Of a stretch of DNA of 64,000 nt, positions 10,679 to 23,399 are shown piece by piece. The translations under genes and the position numbers were made by a program. Location: positions 28,044 through 92,043 of the forward strand of contig NW_025932889.1 in the NCBI RefSeq assembly GCF_000764305.2, written 5' to 3'. The notes under the pieces were generated by a model. The model ran no database searches. It was not told the DNA's origin and worked only from the letters and a program-made list of their open reading frames with translations. This stretch comes from Hyalella azteca. Lineage: Eukaryota > Arthropoda > Malacostraca > Amphipoda > Hyalellidae. Numbering within the stretch: position 1 is the stretch's first letter; every line of letters begins with the position of its first letter.

Positions 10679-13180
10679 ACCTGTGCTTGGTAGTTGTACT
10701 GGTTGATGTTATTATTACTATATGTCGTCGATTTAGTCGAACATGATGGGAGTTCTACAATTTGTGACAACCAGAGGTATTTCAGGCATGTTTTTTTTTT
10801 TTATTTTCACATGGATAGTGTGATGTACCCAAACCGAAAATGGTTCTGTTAGTAGATGATGTCCAGTAGATGATCAACGGGGTATGTGGTAAAAACCACT
10901 TGCATCTTATGACTTTATGATGACCTTAGGACTTTTCAGTCAATTTGTTATATCACAAATTATATTATAAAATTTAAACAAAAAAGGCCTCAAAAAAGGA
11001 CGAAAATTTTATGATTTAGGAAGTTTAAGCTAACCAGTGACCAGTCCCTGCGCGGCCGGCAGCGTACGCGCCAAAATCTTCCGTTGCACACGACCAAGCG
11101 AAACTTATCGATGTTGCTCGTCCGTCAACTCTACTTTCTAATGAAACATTAAACTTCATGAAGATGGACGTCAGATTATAAAATTTGCCAGAGTTCATAT
11201 TTATCTCGTCACTTTCCAACTAATATAAAGGAGGGCAAATTTTCATGGCATGATTGTAGAACGAGCATATTTTAATAATTAAGCTAAATGCTCGGGAACT
11301 TCTGCATCATCGAATAAATTAATGCTTGAATCATGAAGTTTCTTTACCTGCCTAAATTAAAAAATAATGTATTCGATAAATTTTAATGAAAGTTGCATGC
11401 ATTGTTTCAACCTCCATGCTCTTCACGTGAACGTGAAGGCAGAATTCTCAGTGACGAGGAATTGGATTTAATACGTAAATTTCATATTAAAAGATGCCGT
11501 ATGTTTGTGGAAGAAAAGATGTAACTGACATGAATCGTTTCTGATCCAGAAGACGACGATTTTTTTCTCTTAGACTATTCACTACCAGGTGCCCACGTGA
11601 AAAAACTTGCACTCATATCTCACTTGTTGCGGACGATAGAAAAAATTCTTGGAGGGCGAAAGCCTCGATGACACACCAGCGCCAGGAGCCTCTCTAATCT
11701 TCTGGCAACAAATCTTTCTTATTTAAAAAAAAAATAAATAAAAACCGTCTCAGAAGGAAGAGTCCAATGGCAAATTGAGAGGGCAGACAGAGCAGATAAC
11801 CTATGCATTTTGGTCACTCAATGGTAAAGAGATTCTAAAACTGATTAAAAAATAAGAAAAGCGTTCTATTCATTGAATATATTTATGGATTTGGATCAGA
11901 CTAGAAAGACTATTGCAGGCCATACTAAAGCAGTTTCAAGTATACGTATTGGTCCATTCAAACTAAAAATTAATTCGCAATTTTATCAGAAAACTAAACT
12001 AATTTTTTTAACCAAAGCGAATGTAGTCGGACACGACGCATACAAATCCGATGAAAATCAAAAAATGATGTTCACCTTACGAAAATTTTCGATTTAGGAC
12101 ACTATTAAACGCAAAAGTTATTTTATTTATCCAGGTACGTTCTTTGGACATTAATTCTCCATTAAATAATAATTTGCAATATATCGGTCTAAATAAAATT
12201 TATTCTTAGTTACAACGTAACCTTAATGAAACAGGAAACTAATATAAAAGTATCAATAGTAGAAGCTTGCCTTCAATTAGGACTGCTTCATGTGTAAACC
12301 ATTTTTGGTCCACAAGCAAATAAAAATCGAAAGTAGATGTAAATCTCATATTTATTTATCCGTCATTTTTTCGTACTTGACTTACTGAATTACAACTCCC
12401 AGATATTATTTCTTCATAAGATTTATTACAAGAGTCGGGTGACGTAACTCAGGCCCGTATCATAACTACGGCGTGGGGTAAAATTTGATCTAATTCTTGC
12501 CTACGTTCAGGTGCAGACACAATATAGATGCATATTATTTTATAAACTGTAACGTTGAGTTGAAACTCTTAGTAAACAGAGCAGTATTATTATATTTCTC
12601 TATTCAATTGACAAATAATGATGAGTCAACTTATATTTGATACATATAATAAAATTAGTCTTATCGCACCACAAAAGAGTTTACTTTTCTACAATAGTGA
12701 CTAATAATTTCACAATCGGATTCTTTGGTCTTGTATTTATTCATTAGGCAATCAATGCTGATTTAAGTTCTAAATGACAGTTAATAAGTTACTTGAGCAG
12801 TTACTTGAAATAAAATAAGCATTGAGCAATCGCTCTAAGAGTTTCTTAATCAATGCAGCGAGCCCGAACTCCTAACTTGTTTTCATTCCAGCTGAGATCT
12901 GGGCGAAAAGTAAAAATTTCGTCGTCTTGAGGTGACCAGCACATTCCTCTGCAGTGTTTGAATACGAAAGAAGATGTTAAGTTTCACGAGTTTCTTCGAC
13001 TTGCATAATTATTTTACCGCAGCACTGCAGGAAATAGTGAAAAATTTAGGTAATATCGGAGCTAGATTTTTTTTTTTTTTTAAAGGCCTCCCACACTCAC
13101 CATTCCAACAAAAAAAAAGGAATTGATTTTATTAATTAAAAACAGGGAATGGTTTCATGTCAATGATCAGGGCCCCGACC
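10679..13180. other. Intergenic, no gene recognised
   Basis: The sequence downstream of gene B holds only short open frames without domains, the longest being 74 codons at 11873-12097. A poly-A/T-rich stretch occurs near 13068-13120. No mobile element could be named. Confidence 0.45.
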
Positions 13181-13281
13181 TTAACGCCTCTGATGGTGGC
13201 CTACACCGACTCCGAGGGTCACTGAGCTGTGACGCGAGCGAGGAGCGGGCCCACGTCGAACTTTTCTCTGACTGCTGTTAG

Positions 13282-13901
13282 NNNNNNNNNNNNNNNNNNN
13301 NNNNNNNNNNNNNNNNNNNNNNNNNNNNNNNNNNNNNNNNNNNNNNNNNNNNNNNNNNNNNNNNNNNNNNNNNNNNNNNNNNNNNNNNNNNNNNNNNNNN
13401 NNNNNNNNNNNNNNNNNNNNNNNNNNNNNNNNNNNNNNNNNNNNNNNNNNNNNNNNNNNNNNNNNNNNNNNNNNNNNNNNNNNNNNNNNNNNNNNNNNNN
13501 NNNNNNNNNNNNNNNNNNNNNNNNNNNNNNNNNNNNNNNNNNNNNNNNNNNNNNNNNNNNNNNNNNNNNNNNNNNNNNNNNNNNNNNNNNNNNNNNNNNN
13601 NNNNNNNNNNNNNNNNNNNNNNNNNNNNNNNNNNNNNNNNNNNNNNNNNNNNNNNNNNNNNNNNNNNNNNNNNNNNNNNNNNNNNNNNNNNNNNNNNNNN
13701 NNNNNNNNNNNNNNNNNNNNNNNNNNNNNNNNNNNNNNNNNNNNNNNNNNNNNNNNNNNNNNNNNNNNNNNNNNNNNNNNNNNNNNNNNNNNNNNNNNNN
13801 NNNNNNNNNNNNNNNNNNNNNNNNNNNNNNNNNNNNNNNNNNNNNNNNNNNNNNNNNNNNNNNNNNNNNNNNNNNNNNNNNNNNNNNNNNNNNNNNNNNN
13901 N
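13282..13901. other. Assembly gap (run of N)
   Basis: 620 unknown bases. All open frames drawn across it are meaningless. The flanks suggest that the gap falls inside a retroelement on the minus strand. Confidence 0.99.
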
Positions 13902-14003
13902 GCATGAGAGATGGTAACATCCCTCACACGAAGAACAACTAACTGTCCTCTTCCTGTTGTTAACAGTCGAGCAACTCAGGCACCCGCGTCCTCTCCCCTC
14001 CAT
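13902..14003 (-). pseudogene. PHD-like zinc finger fragment, probable LINE ORF1
   Basis: On the minus strand, just before the gap, the frame reads GCLSCSTVNNRKRTVSCSSC followed by EGCYHLSC. The pattern C-x2-C, then C-x2-C, then C-H-x2-C looks like the PHD-type finger that opens ORF1 of some non-LTR retrotransposons. It runs into the gap, so neither length nor the rest of the element can be seen. On the far side (13181-13281) an Arg-rich frame is open but unrecognised. A host PHD-finger exon is the alternative. Confidence 0.45.
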
Positions 14004-17000
14004 CCCTCGGCCGTTTCCATAAGGTTAGGCGAAGACCAAGACGGAACGGCTGCTGTGGCTACAATCAAAATTACGCTTATGCTAGATCGGATACAACGTG
14101 CAACAAGTCAAGCAAGTGGCACGCCGCAAAAGAATAACGAGCACACTCAGTAGAAAGACGTGTCAATAATAAAATCGCCGCGTCAGCAAAAACGAGACGA
14201 GAGAATGGGAGCAACGCACGTGCAAGGCAACAGAGCAAACAACAAGCAATCGAGGAGCTCTAGGCACCACACAACCTGCTCTCGTGGATGCTCAGTTAAC
14301 ACTGATTTTGATAATTGCTAGATTGCTAATTGATTGCTAATTGATTGCTAATTGATTGAATTGCTAATTGCTTTTGATAATTGCTAGATGCTAGATTTTG
14401 ATAATTGTTTACCCACACTTCGAAGGCATCGCTGTGTTGAGCTCTACAAATTAATCAATTACCCTGAAGATAAATGGTTTATTCGTAAATCACAATATAA
14501 AAGTGCTATAAACCACCAATCGTAACCATCTGTGACTATTTGTGTTGAATTTATAATTTACCGATGACGATGAGACGTGATCAGTTCAACGGGACTGCGC
14601 AAGAATCTCGACCGCCGCCTTGTTGCCTGTGCTACCGGACGGCCTACACCCTCATTTACAGTCATCACTTATATAAACACAACTTTGGGCTCTGATTCAA
14701 TACATGTTACATGGAAATTGTAAGCCCCGTTGATTTATGAATGGTAGTTTATGTCAAGGCTTTTGCCGTACTGTAAAACAGGCATGAATTTGAAGTCAAT
14801 TTAGGAAAATATTTCAGGCACTGAGGAGCATGACAGGAGGTAAAGAAATAACAGTAGAACCGTTGACGCTCATGTTGAACTCGGCGCAGAAAAAGTGAAC
14901 GCAAAGATATGCTCGGAAATGAAAATGTCTGTTATTGCAATGTTCCAAGTTCTGCAGCATAGAGAAGCAGTTCAAGCCGCTGTTCCGACCATCTAAATGT
15001 TTGATTTTCAAATGATACACCATGGTTCAAATCTCAAATAGTTCAAATCAAATAGTTTCATTCTAACAGAAATTACTCAACGGGGTGCAAAGAAAAATTT
15101 CACAAGGTGTGTAAATTATATTAATAAAAACGTTACGTGAATACATTAGATCATAATTTTATTGATAGTATCATAATATTCTATGCTTTGTATCTATATA
15201 CACTTGCCACATGTAAACGATAGGTTTCAACTTTGTTAATAAAACATGAATATTCCAAGAGTCGTAGCTTTGCATTAAATACATTATAAACTATTCTCCT
15301 GATATCTATACTGGATATTTTTCGACACTTATTTTTAATTAACAGTTTTAGTGTAAATCCTGAGCCGCAGCGTCCTTATCTTATCAAGAGCGTATCAGCA
15401 GTGACTCATCTCAAGATTCATTTAGAGATGTGTAGTGTGAAGACATCGCTTCACTATTCATGCGACTTGCACGATAGTAGACCAGAGTCACCCGTATCTT
15501 CCGAACGTTCGCACGCAGGAGTTCTCGTATAGTCAACTTATTTGTTCTCGTATAGTCAACTTATTTGTTCTCGTATAGTCAACTTATATGTTCTCGTATA
15601 GTCAAGTGAGTGATGATAATGTCCAGCGTATCTCGTAACAAAATTGTTAGGAGATAAAATTACTGTTGGTTATATGATGCCTAAGTTCAATCAAACTATT
15701 GCGATAATCAAGTTATATCGTTGATAACTTATTGTGTTCTATTAATTTTAAGTTCATTTTGATGATTCCGGCACCTAATATGTCTTATCGAAAAACGTAT
15801 TCACGTTTTTGAGGATAACGCATGTGTGTTAAATATCGTCTTTTTAGTTTCTGATTCAGTGTAAATTGTTTGAAATATGTAATTTTAATAATTTGGAATG
15901 TTTAATTTAATATTACACGTACTTTTTACCCTCTGAAATTTTCACGATGATGCTTTTTATTATATCATTTTCTTTAATTAAGTAAATCTGTATTAAGAAT
16001 ATGTTCCTATTTTTAAACGTGACAAACTAACCCGATATACGTAAATGAAACAAGGGTCCCAAATTTTGATTAAATTCAGTTCAGAGCATATCTTGTTTTA
16101 TTTTAATAAGTTGTTGTAATGAACCCTAGGAATATGTCTTAGCCGTGCGTGTTAAGGTTACAAGCTTTGAATTTCTACAGTTGCCCTAAAATTATATGTG
16201 AAGAATGTAAATACGAGGAAAATGCTAAGTACGTTCACAGTATCTTCATTTAAAACGTTTCTAATGCCTACTCCATTATTTGGTGTATGAAACGCTTTCA
16301 GTGAAGATATGGTGACTTTAATTTCTTTTTTCTAAATTCTTGATTAAATTGCGATTGAAGAAAACTAAAAAATAAAAGTGAGCGAGCAGAATGTACGGCG
16401 CGACGAGCAAACTTGTTCAACCATTGCATTTATCTGTGTTTTCAAGCTATCGATAGCTATAATGTTTTATAACGCAAAACAAAAAACTATTTAAGATCAT
16501 AAATTATGGAAGATCATGAATTATTTTTCAGATCCGCTTTTTGAAGACTCGGTTGTTAACCACCCACCTCACGTCTGGGGATCAGTTGCGTCTTGGGCAG
16601 CCGACGATATTGTTACTTAAGGGGATCCATTGACAGGCTTTATTTTGAATTTAAAAAGTTTAGTAAAGTGATAAGGAGAGCAAATTATTAGCAAGTAGAC
16701 GTACATAAGTCCCAATCATCACCCAAACAAACAATTTCATTTTCACCTGCATTCGTGGAATGATCTCTATATGATGACGTCACAGATTCAAAACGCTGCA
16801 TCTCAATTTCACAGTTGGCTGGAATTAAGACAATTATTCCTCTCATTTATTCACTTATTTTCATTGCTAGTCACAACGTTGACGCAGAAAATGTTCCACA
16901 CATAAATTAGTGGATGAACGCACTAGCCTAACGATTTGCTGCTCGAGTATATTGCGTACATATAATCAACATAGTTAAACGTGCCGTACGTTATATTTTC

Positions 17001-17538
17001 AGTTCGTTTATTGTGCCTGATTTAGTTTTTATGATTCTAATCCTAATTTGATGGCTGAAAACACATGAATTTATCCAGAATCAATTAATAATTAAAGCTT
17101 TTGCATGGGAGATCGAGCAATTAACATGGATATTCGCTTAAAATTATATATTTTATTGACGGCAGTTGAACCGTCCCTATTGTTCTTAATTCAGGTTCAG
17201 TGCCTGAATTTCTTCTCCGAAGATTTACCGAAATATCTTAATAAAACGTATTGAAGAAAAAGTCGAATCTTCAAATCATTCCAATGAATTTGAGATTGCA
17301 TGCATAAATAATTTTGTGTCCTGCCTTTTCATGAATCAACCAAATTTGTATCAACAAATCGACAGGGAAAAGCTTCGTGGCGAAGTAGGTACTCAATGAA
17401 ACCTAAAGTAATCGGGTGCGAACTTAATTGCTTGCTGTCGACTTTGCCGTAAGTTAACTTTCTGGAAAGTGCTCGTTTTCCGCAGAAATAAACAAGATCG
17501 CACACGGAACTTACCTAAATGCGTGACAATATTTGCAG
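14004..17538. other. Intergenic, upstream region of gene C, with small repeats
   Basis: No coding exon was seen. At 14314-14400 there are repeats of ttgctaattgattgctaa. At about 15521-15606 the 23-bp unit gttctcgtatagtcaactta occurs four times, and the last copy ends in caa|gtgagt, a good splice donor at 15606. A non-coding first exon of gene C could end there, with the acceptor tttgcag just before the ATG at 17539. This is inference only. Confidence 0.4.
15376..15404 (+). promoter_or_regulatory. Shared upstream motif of genes C and D (copy 1)
   Basis: TATCTTATC, two short variable gaps, then GCGTATCAGC is shared with 22720-22748. The copies lie 2.1 kb and 0.65 kb upstream of the start codons of genes C and D. 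It contains GATA-type sites (TTATC, reverse GATAA), and tatcagc resembles an initiator. A common promoter or first-exon remnant is possible. It could also simply be sequence left over from the gene duplication. Confidence 0.35.
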
Positions 17539-19958
17539 ATGGCTCGTTTGTGGTTGATTACTTCGCTGCTGCTGATGGTGGCTGTGTACAGCACCGGGGC
17601 CCTAAAGTGCTACTTCTGCGACGACTGTCTGGACGAGCAGCCTCCGTTGCCTGCAGAGTGTAAATCAAGCGTGGACGCCTGCGGGGTGAGACTCCAGGGG
17701 GTCTCAGGGTCTCCCTGGTGTATTCTGGTCTCCCTGGTGGAGCTCTAGGTCTCCCTGGTGTATTCTGGTCTCCCTGGTGGAGCTCTAGGTCTCCCTGGTG
17801 TATATAAATCAAGCATGGACGCCTGCGGGGTGAGACTCCGGCGAGCTCTAGGTCTCTCTGGTGCATTCTTCAGAAATATTTAATATCAGCTAGTTTCTTT
17901 CCCCCAATGGATTTGGTGGTGCGTCTAATACCAACTTTACTTTAACGGTCTGTATAAGAGGGGCAGTTTTGTTCAATTCTTCAATCTTCGTTCAATATAT
18001 GACAGGTGTTATGGAAATATGACGCTCATACAATTTATGCTACATATTAGACAGTCTTATAAATACAGGTTGCTTCTAATTGTGAAATAATGTAACAGAA
18101 ATCGGGAGCAGCTTTATTACAGTTCATTCTTACTGCAAGGTTTTCAGATATTCATATGTATAAGATGCACAAAATAGAATATACACGTAGCGCAGCACAG
18201 CAAATTTTTATTGAATAATAATTAAACTTAAAAAAAACTTGCAAATGTCAACTTTTAAAAGTTACCGCCACGCTGTCAATCCCTGCACATTCAGGATTTA
18301 ATAATAACGGGCAATTACGGAAGAAAGAAATATTTTCTGTAAACCGAAATGAATTGATTAATCGTTGATAACTTGCACATTATATCCTTGATCGTGTCTC
18401 GGGAAGATGTACGAGATGGGCAGTAGGTTTATCGTTCGTGTCTTAGGATGATATGCGAGATGAGTCGCGGGTTATCTGATAGCAGAATATAATAAACTAA
18501 TATTTATTTCTAACGATTGCTTATCGCTTCATTTTTCTCAATTTTTTTCAGGCCTAGGCTATGTTTTTCAAACTAATTAAATGAATACTTCGCGTTGATT
18601 TACCAGCATTAATGTGATTATTTAAATATTTAAATAAAATATTAGTTTATTATATCTGATAGCGGAATATAATAAACTAATATTTATTTCTTTCTTATCG
18701 CTTATGGAAAAACATTGTTTATCGCTTCCTTTTTTCAATTTTTTCAGGACTAGGCTATGTTTTTCAAACTAATTAAATGAATACTTCGCGTTGATTTACA
18801 AGCATTAATGTGCCGGTCATCAAATTCCGTCGTCCACGTTTATAACTGTTGGCTACCCTGGGAGGGAGTATTTTTTGTCCTAGTAAAAACGATTAAGTAG
18901 CTCAATGGAAAATCAAATTGAAGTCTGTCAGTGCACCTAGAGATGGTAAATTATGCGAAAAGATTTTACTATGCAAATAGTTTCTACCGGTGAAGCCATA
19001 TTAACATCAGGATGTCATGATTAAAAATGAATAAAAACAGAATGAAAATAAGATGTAATTTTCGTGTGACTCTTCAAAGATGATCTAGCATTCCCATGGC
19101 TTCAAATTGATCTGGATGCTCAAGTTTATCCTTTACAATAAGATCCGTTTTTTATATTCCACTGGATCCCAGTTATTCATTTTATAGAATTCAAGATTTT
19201 AATTAAATTGGACCCCTGTTTTGTATCCTGTTCAGAAATGGGTGCTTGGAGATATCGTAATGAAGTCATGCGTTCCTAAGAGCGCGTGTGAAGGAGGCGA
19301 TGCGTTGATGAATGTTGTCAACAGCATCAACACCATAGTCAGGGGCTCACGGTTATGTAAGTGATGACTTCAACACCTCAGTCAGGGGCTCACGGTTATG
19401 TAAGTGATGACTTCAACACCTCAGTCAGGGGCTCACGGTTATGTAAGTGATGACCAGGCGAGTGCTTTTTCAGTAGCTGTGTGTGCATGCCTGACATGTA
19501 TCAGTGATTACCATACGTTTAATCCCTTTATAATAACGAAATGTTGTGGAAAGATCTAGACAAGCGGAAAGATCTTGCTATGATATATTATGATTTCCTC
19601 CATCAAAACATCTCATTTTCGCTTCTTCTTAAAATTGCCCGTCCTGCCAGGGGCGACTGGGAAGGGGATGTTAGACTCGATTAGTTCTGTGCGAGAGGCA
19701 GAGTTTTTCACTACCGCCCCTCCGCAGCTCTCTCAATTTTGGTCGCTTCACTAGTTTATAGAAAATATTCCTTCAGTTTTGACCACTTTCGTTTTGTCTT
19801 TTTTTGTCGTATTTAGTCCGCACTTCTTTCATGTTTGTGTGCCTACAGCGAGCGTCCACTGCTGCGACACCGACGGCTGCAACGGCGCAGGTCTTCCTGC
19901 TCCCGCTGCTCTGCTGCTGCTCACCGTTCCGCTCATCGCCAACGTCCTCTTGCGCTGA
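17539..19958 (+). CDS. Ly6/uPAR-like GPI-type protein, gene C (3 exons)
   Basis: Exons at 17539-17685, 19236-19356 and 19849-19958 give 125 residues. Exon 1 encodes a signal peptide (MARLWLITSLLLMVAVYSTG) and the Ly6 opening LKCYFCDDC. Exon 2 contains KSCVPKSAC. Exon 3 encodes HCCDTDGCNGAGLPAPAA, then a leucine-rich tail ending IANVLLR and TGA. There are ten cysteines in the mature part, and intron phases are 0 and 1. The protein should be exported and held on the outer membrane by a GPI anchor, probably cut near the NGAG. Two oddities: the exon 2 donor lies in a 43-bp unit repeated three times, and the end of exon 1 with its donor has been copied into intron 1. Only the first copy of each gives a full-length product. 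The specific function is unknown. Confidence 0.87.
17659..17841. repeat. Copied end of exon 1 plus 40-bp tandem units (gene C)
   Basis: The last bases of exon 1 and its donor (taaatcaagcgtggacgcct then gcggggtgagactcc, 17661-17695) recur at 17805-17839 with one early change. Between them, a 40-bp unit starting ggtctccctggtgtattctg is present twice (17708-17747, 17748-17787) plus a part. The second copy supplies an extra donor. Confidence 0.85.
18475..18812. repeat. Tandem duplication of about 180 bp in gene C intron 1
   Basis: Two diverged copies (about 18475-18620 and 18653-18812) share tatctgatagc.gaatataat and the block ggctatgtttttcaaactaa followed by ttaaatgaatacttcgcgtt. At their junction aaatattagtttattata faces tataataaactaatattt, a near-perfect inverted repeat at 18634-18686. 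Confidence 0.75.
19325..19455. repeat. 43-bp unit x3 carrying the exon 2 donor of gene C
   Basis: The unit aacacc..agtcaggggctc then acggttatgtaagtgatgac occurs three times with period 43. Donor GTs are at 19357, 19400 and 19443. Reading past the first donor meets TGA at once (tgt aag tga), so use of donor 2 or 3 would give a protein cut off before the last Ly6 cysteines and the GPI tail. Confidence 0.85.
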
Positions 19959-21409
19959 GCAAAATTTGTCAGAACAATCTATGTTTTATATTGTCTCAGT
20001 CATTTCTTTCGTTCTATTTTGTAAAATGAGAATAAATTCACGATTGTAATGTAGATACACAAATAACGATTCAATTTAATCCTTGCTCATGTGATTGTCA
20101 CATGAGTCATGTTGCAGACAATGCTAAAACACGACGACAAAAGTATTAAAGTAGTTTTATTAAAATGTGATTTAATATTCCGTGAAATCTCAATTTTCCT
20201 CTAAAATTGGTTATGGTGTCAGAAGTATGAATGTTTTGACCCAGCTATCAAATACCATTTGAACGGATATCGTGCCTCCACAGTCCCCACGGCAGTCGAG
20301 AAAATGTGTTGGAATGCACTCTGTTTCTGTAACTGAAAATTGCAAGCTACTCACATCTGCGTTTCAACTGCAATCTCGTAGATGTGAAGCCATGAGCAAA
20401 ATGTTTCCATATCGAAATTTTTAATTTTACTTCAATATCTGAAAAAAATTATGAAGCTTTCAATCGCTGTCTCTTATTTTCGAGGTGACTAGACCAAGCG
20501 GACTCACTGCCTCTGGCCAGTCACTAACTCACTATAACTCACCTCAGTCACTAACTCACTATGTCCGTTTGGTTTAGGAACATGTGAGATAGTGAAATTT
20601 ATTAGTGATGGCGAGGCGATTCAGTAAAGGAGATGAAGGGACGTGATGGTTCAGCGCGACTGAGTATGCGAGAATCGAAGTATGAGAAAATGATCGAAAT
20701 TATTATTGTATTCCTGCTATTAAGAATAAGTCATTAGGAAAAGAGGAATTTTAGGTTTAATACAGCAGCAACCCGCGGAGAACAAAAGTCCTCGGTGCAC
20801 GAAAAAGCAACTGACGACCAGAAATATGATTAAATAAACGATAAATCGACAAATGAAAACGAAAAGTTACATCCAATATTCAGTTCAGTGTTCAGGCGGC
20901 TGTTAGATTGATTCTTAGATTCAGTTGTGTTAGACGTAGTAATTTTTTAATAGGTTTCAAATGAGACTTAGTGTGTCATACTCGTTGGCCGCAAAAAGCT
21001 ATATGATAGTACAGCGTTGATAATAGATGTGCGACTTGATGTTATTATATTGAATGCGTTGCCAGAAGTTAGAAGTTGAGGGCAGCTGACTGTCGTTGAG
21101 CAATGGAAGGCATGATACGGCCTTTGATTGCATAAACTCAAGGGACGACACACCGTGGGTACGAGAGTTTGTGGGTGCGTAGAGGCATGGAAATACGGTA
21201 TTATTATATTTGCGCAGTCTAGTACATTAGGATAATTTCAGTGCATGGAGTATATATGGGGCTTAGAGTTTTTACGAAGAAGTCACATTATCTTGGAGTG
21301 TTAACGAAGAAGTTAGCTAGTTAGGCGGCTACTCAGGCCATCATGAGGACACCGAAACACTCACGGCGCCACAGGTTCGGTTGAGTGACGAGGCACTACC
21401 AACAAAACC

Positions 21410-21680
21410 AAAAAGTTAGATGGAGTAGAAAAAATAGGCCAAGTTTGCTTGAGTAACGATGTCAAATGAAGTTATACGGACTAGAGAAAAGTAACCAAGT
21501 TCCGTTAAGAAAAAAAACGACAAATGCAGTTAGATGGAGCAGAAAGAAATTAAAAGTGTAAGTTCGGTTGAGTAAAGAAGACCAACGAAGTTAAATAGAG
21601 TAGAAATGAACGACCAAGTTCGGTTAAGTAAAGAAGAGCAACCAAGCTTGGTTGAGCGACAATGAACAACCAGATAGATT
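21410..21680. repeat. Degenerate tandem repeat of about 58 bp
   Basis: About five units, each with a half like aagttagatggagtagaaa and a half like caagttcggttgagtaaag. Spacing is near 58 bp but uneven. The degeneracy suggests an old array. Confidence 0.6.
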
Positions 21681-22719
21681 GCGTAAAACAGGACAACCAA
21701 GTCCGGTGAACTATAGAGGCGACCAACAAAGTTCTGTTGAGGGAAGAACAGCAACGCAGTTTGATTTCAACAAGAAAGCAATTCCCATTCAACGAAACCG
21801 TAGCTGTATGATGGACCGCATCAGGGATCAGCTTCTTATGGTAAGTAAACTAGGAATTTAGAGTGGTGTAAAATGGTAGATGTCAGATTGGAATGGATTC
21901 GCATGACCCTTGCTGTGAGAGTAATTGTGTTAGCGTTAGACTGTGCACTTTTCCCCAGACATTTTTTTAATATTACCAGTGTTTCACTGCAGCCCTTTCC
22001 TTAATTGTACCCGAAGCTTTCCCCGCGCTGTGTATCCATTGACAGAGGCATCTTTAAAATATAAGAATGTAGCTTAAAATCAATTGTGATAATAATGCAG
22101 ACAACTTTAAATGCATGGTATCTTATTTACCATGTGACGAGCTTCTTTGCGGTATGGAGAATTGAGCATTAATTATCATTAATTAAAGATTTTTGACTTG
22201 ATCAATTGAATGGACTGTGTCGCTAATTTTCTTTTTTGTGTTGCAGACCCATTGAATTTATGAACCTCGAGGTATTAAAATCGAAGCTAGCTGAATTGAC
22301 ATTGCATGTTAAACTTCTTAACTTTTAATGAGAAATACTGTATGTGTCCTTACATTGGTTCTTCATTCATTATCGATATCGAACAAAAATATCAATTACT
22401 CAAACATAGATCCTTATTCTTCCTGGAAATCCAACCAATTAGATTACGATATGAATAAAATTTGAGAACTTTCAATGTAGAGGAATTCGCAAACAATTGT
22501 GGGGCTTGCTAATTAATTTGAAATGGTTTGATTATGAGGCATAGTTTACATTGGGGTGGCAAGATGAGTCTCACTCTCAAGTAAAGGAAATATTTGCTCA
22601 ATTTAGTCTATTCTACAGGAAATAGAAACTCTAATGCTTATCATGCATTAAACATCATTTTTTAAATACCGTGAGCGGAATCTCTCCAATGCAATAAATT
22701 CAGTTCACTGATGCGTCAC

Positions 22720-22748
22720 TATCTTATCGAACGCGTATCAGCTGTTGC
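22720..22748 (+). promoter_or_regulatory. Shared upstream motif of genes C and D (copy 2)
   Basis: This matches 15376-15404 at TATCTTATC and GCGTATCAGC. Downstream, aaag|gcaagtg at 22813/22814 fits the consensus of the rarer GC-AG donor, and an acceptor (gtaattcag) lies just before the gene D start codon. A short non-coding first exon at about 22740-22813 is possible but unproven. Confidence 0.3.
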
Positions 22749-23399
22749 GCTTTGTTTCTCGCGTTCCTATCAGTTTGTATCAGGCTATGAGTTTGTCATC
22801 AACGAGTCTAAAGGCAAGTGCGATGCTTGAACAGACTCGCTGCGGTCTGAAATTGAGACGTGTAATTTGTTCACTCTCACCGCACAATAAGAAGGAAGTT
22901 TGTGTGTCAAACCTCAGTTATGGGACGCTTCACAACACTATCACCAATGTGATACGTATATATACTTCCAAAAGTTTGTTTGTTTGTTTGAAGCTTGACG
23001 CCGCAAATATGAAGGGGTGGTTATATAGGGCGCGTGTCCATCACACTTATGATGTCAGGATATTGTCTGGACCTGGAATTTAGTCTAAGAGGGGGAATAT
23101 TGAGATATTTCAAAATCGAAGAAATTTTGTACAAATAATCTAAATTTGGTTCTTAAATTGGCATATACTAATTTAGCTTGAAAAATTCATTAGTTGTTTT
23201 AGATTTTAAAACGATAGCCAAATGGGATTCATATGCAAAATGAGGGTTTAAACGGACGTTTCTCTGATAATCAAATATATTAATTCAATTCTCATGAACT
23301 TGATTCGTGATTCCAAAATTGCAGGGATTATCGATGCCAGACTAACCTGATACTTTTTAATAATAAACCAGTTGTGTAATTCAGAGGTTTGGCTCCACG

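Larger units (their letters stand above)
19959..23399. other. Intergenic between genes C and D
   Basis: No coding exon was recognised. The 112-codon frame at 22745-23083 has no domain and no paralogue upstream of the other genes. A degenerate tandem repeat lies at 21410-21680. A tataga-type box (ggttatatagggcg) occurs near 23018. Short repeats of cagtcactaactcactat occur near 20520 and 20550. Confidence 0.4.

Noticed and set aside
13181..14003. Open frames of 233-248 codons in both directions
   Set aside because: They are almost wholly made of N from the assembly gap.
22745..23083. 112-codon frame upstream of gene D
   Set aside because: No ATG at the listed start, no domain, and no equivalent before genes B or C. 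It may partly overlap a non-coding first exon.
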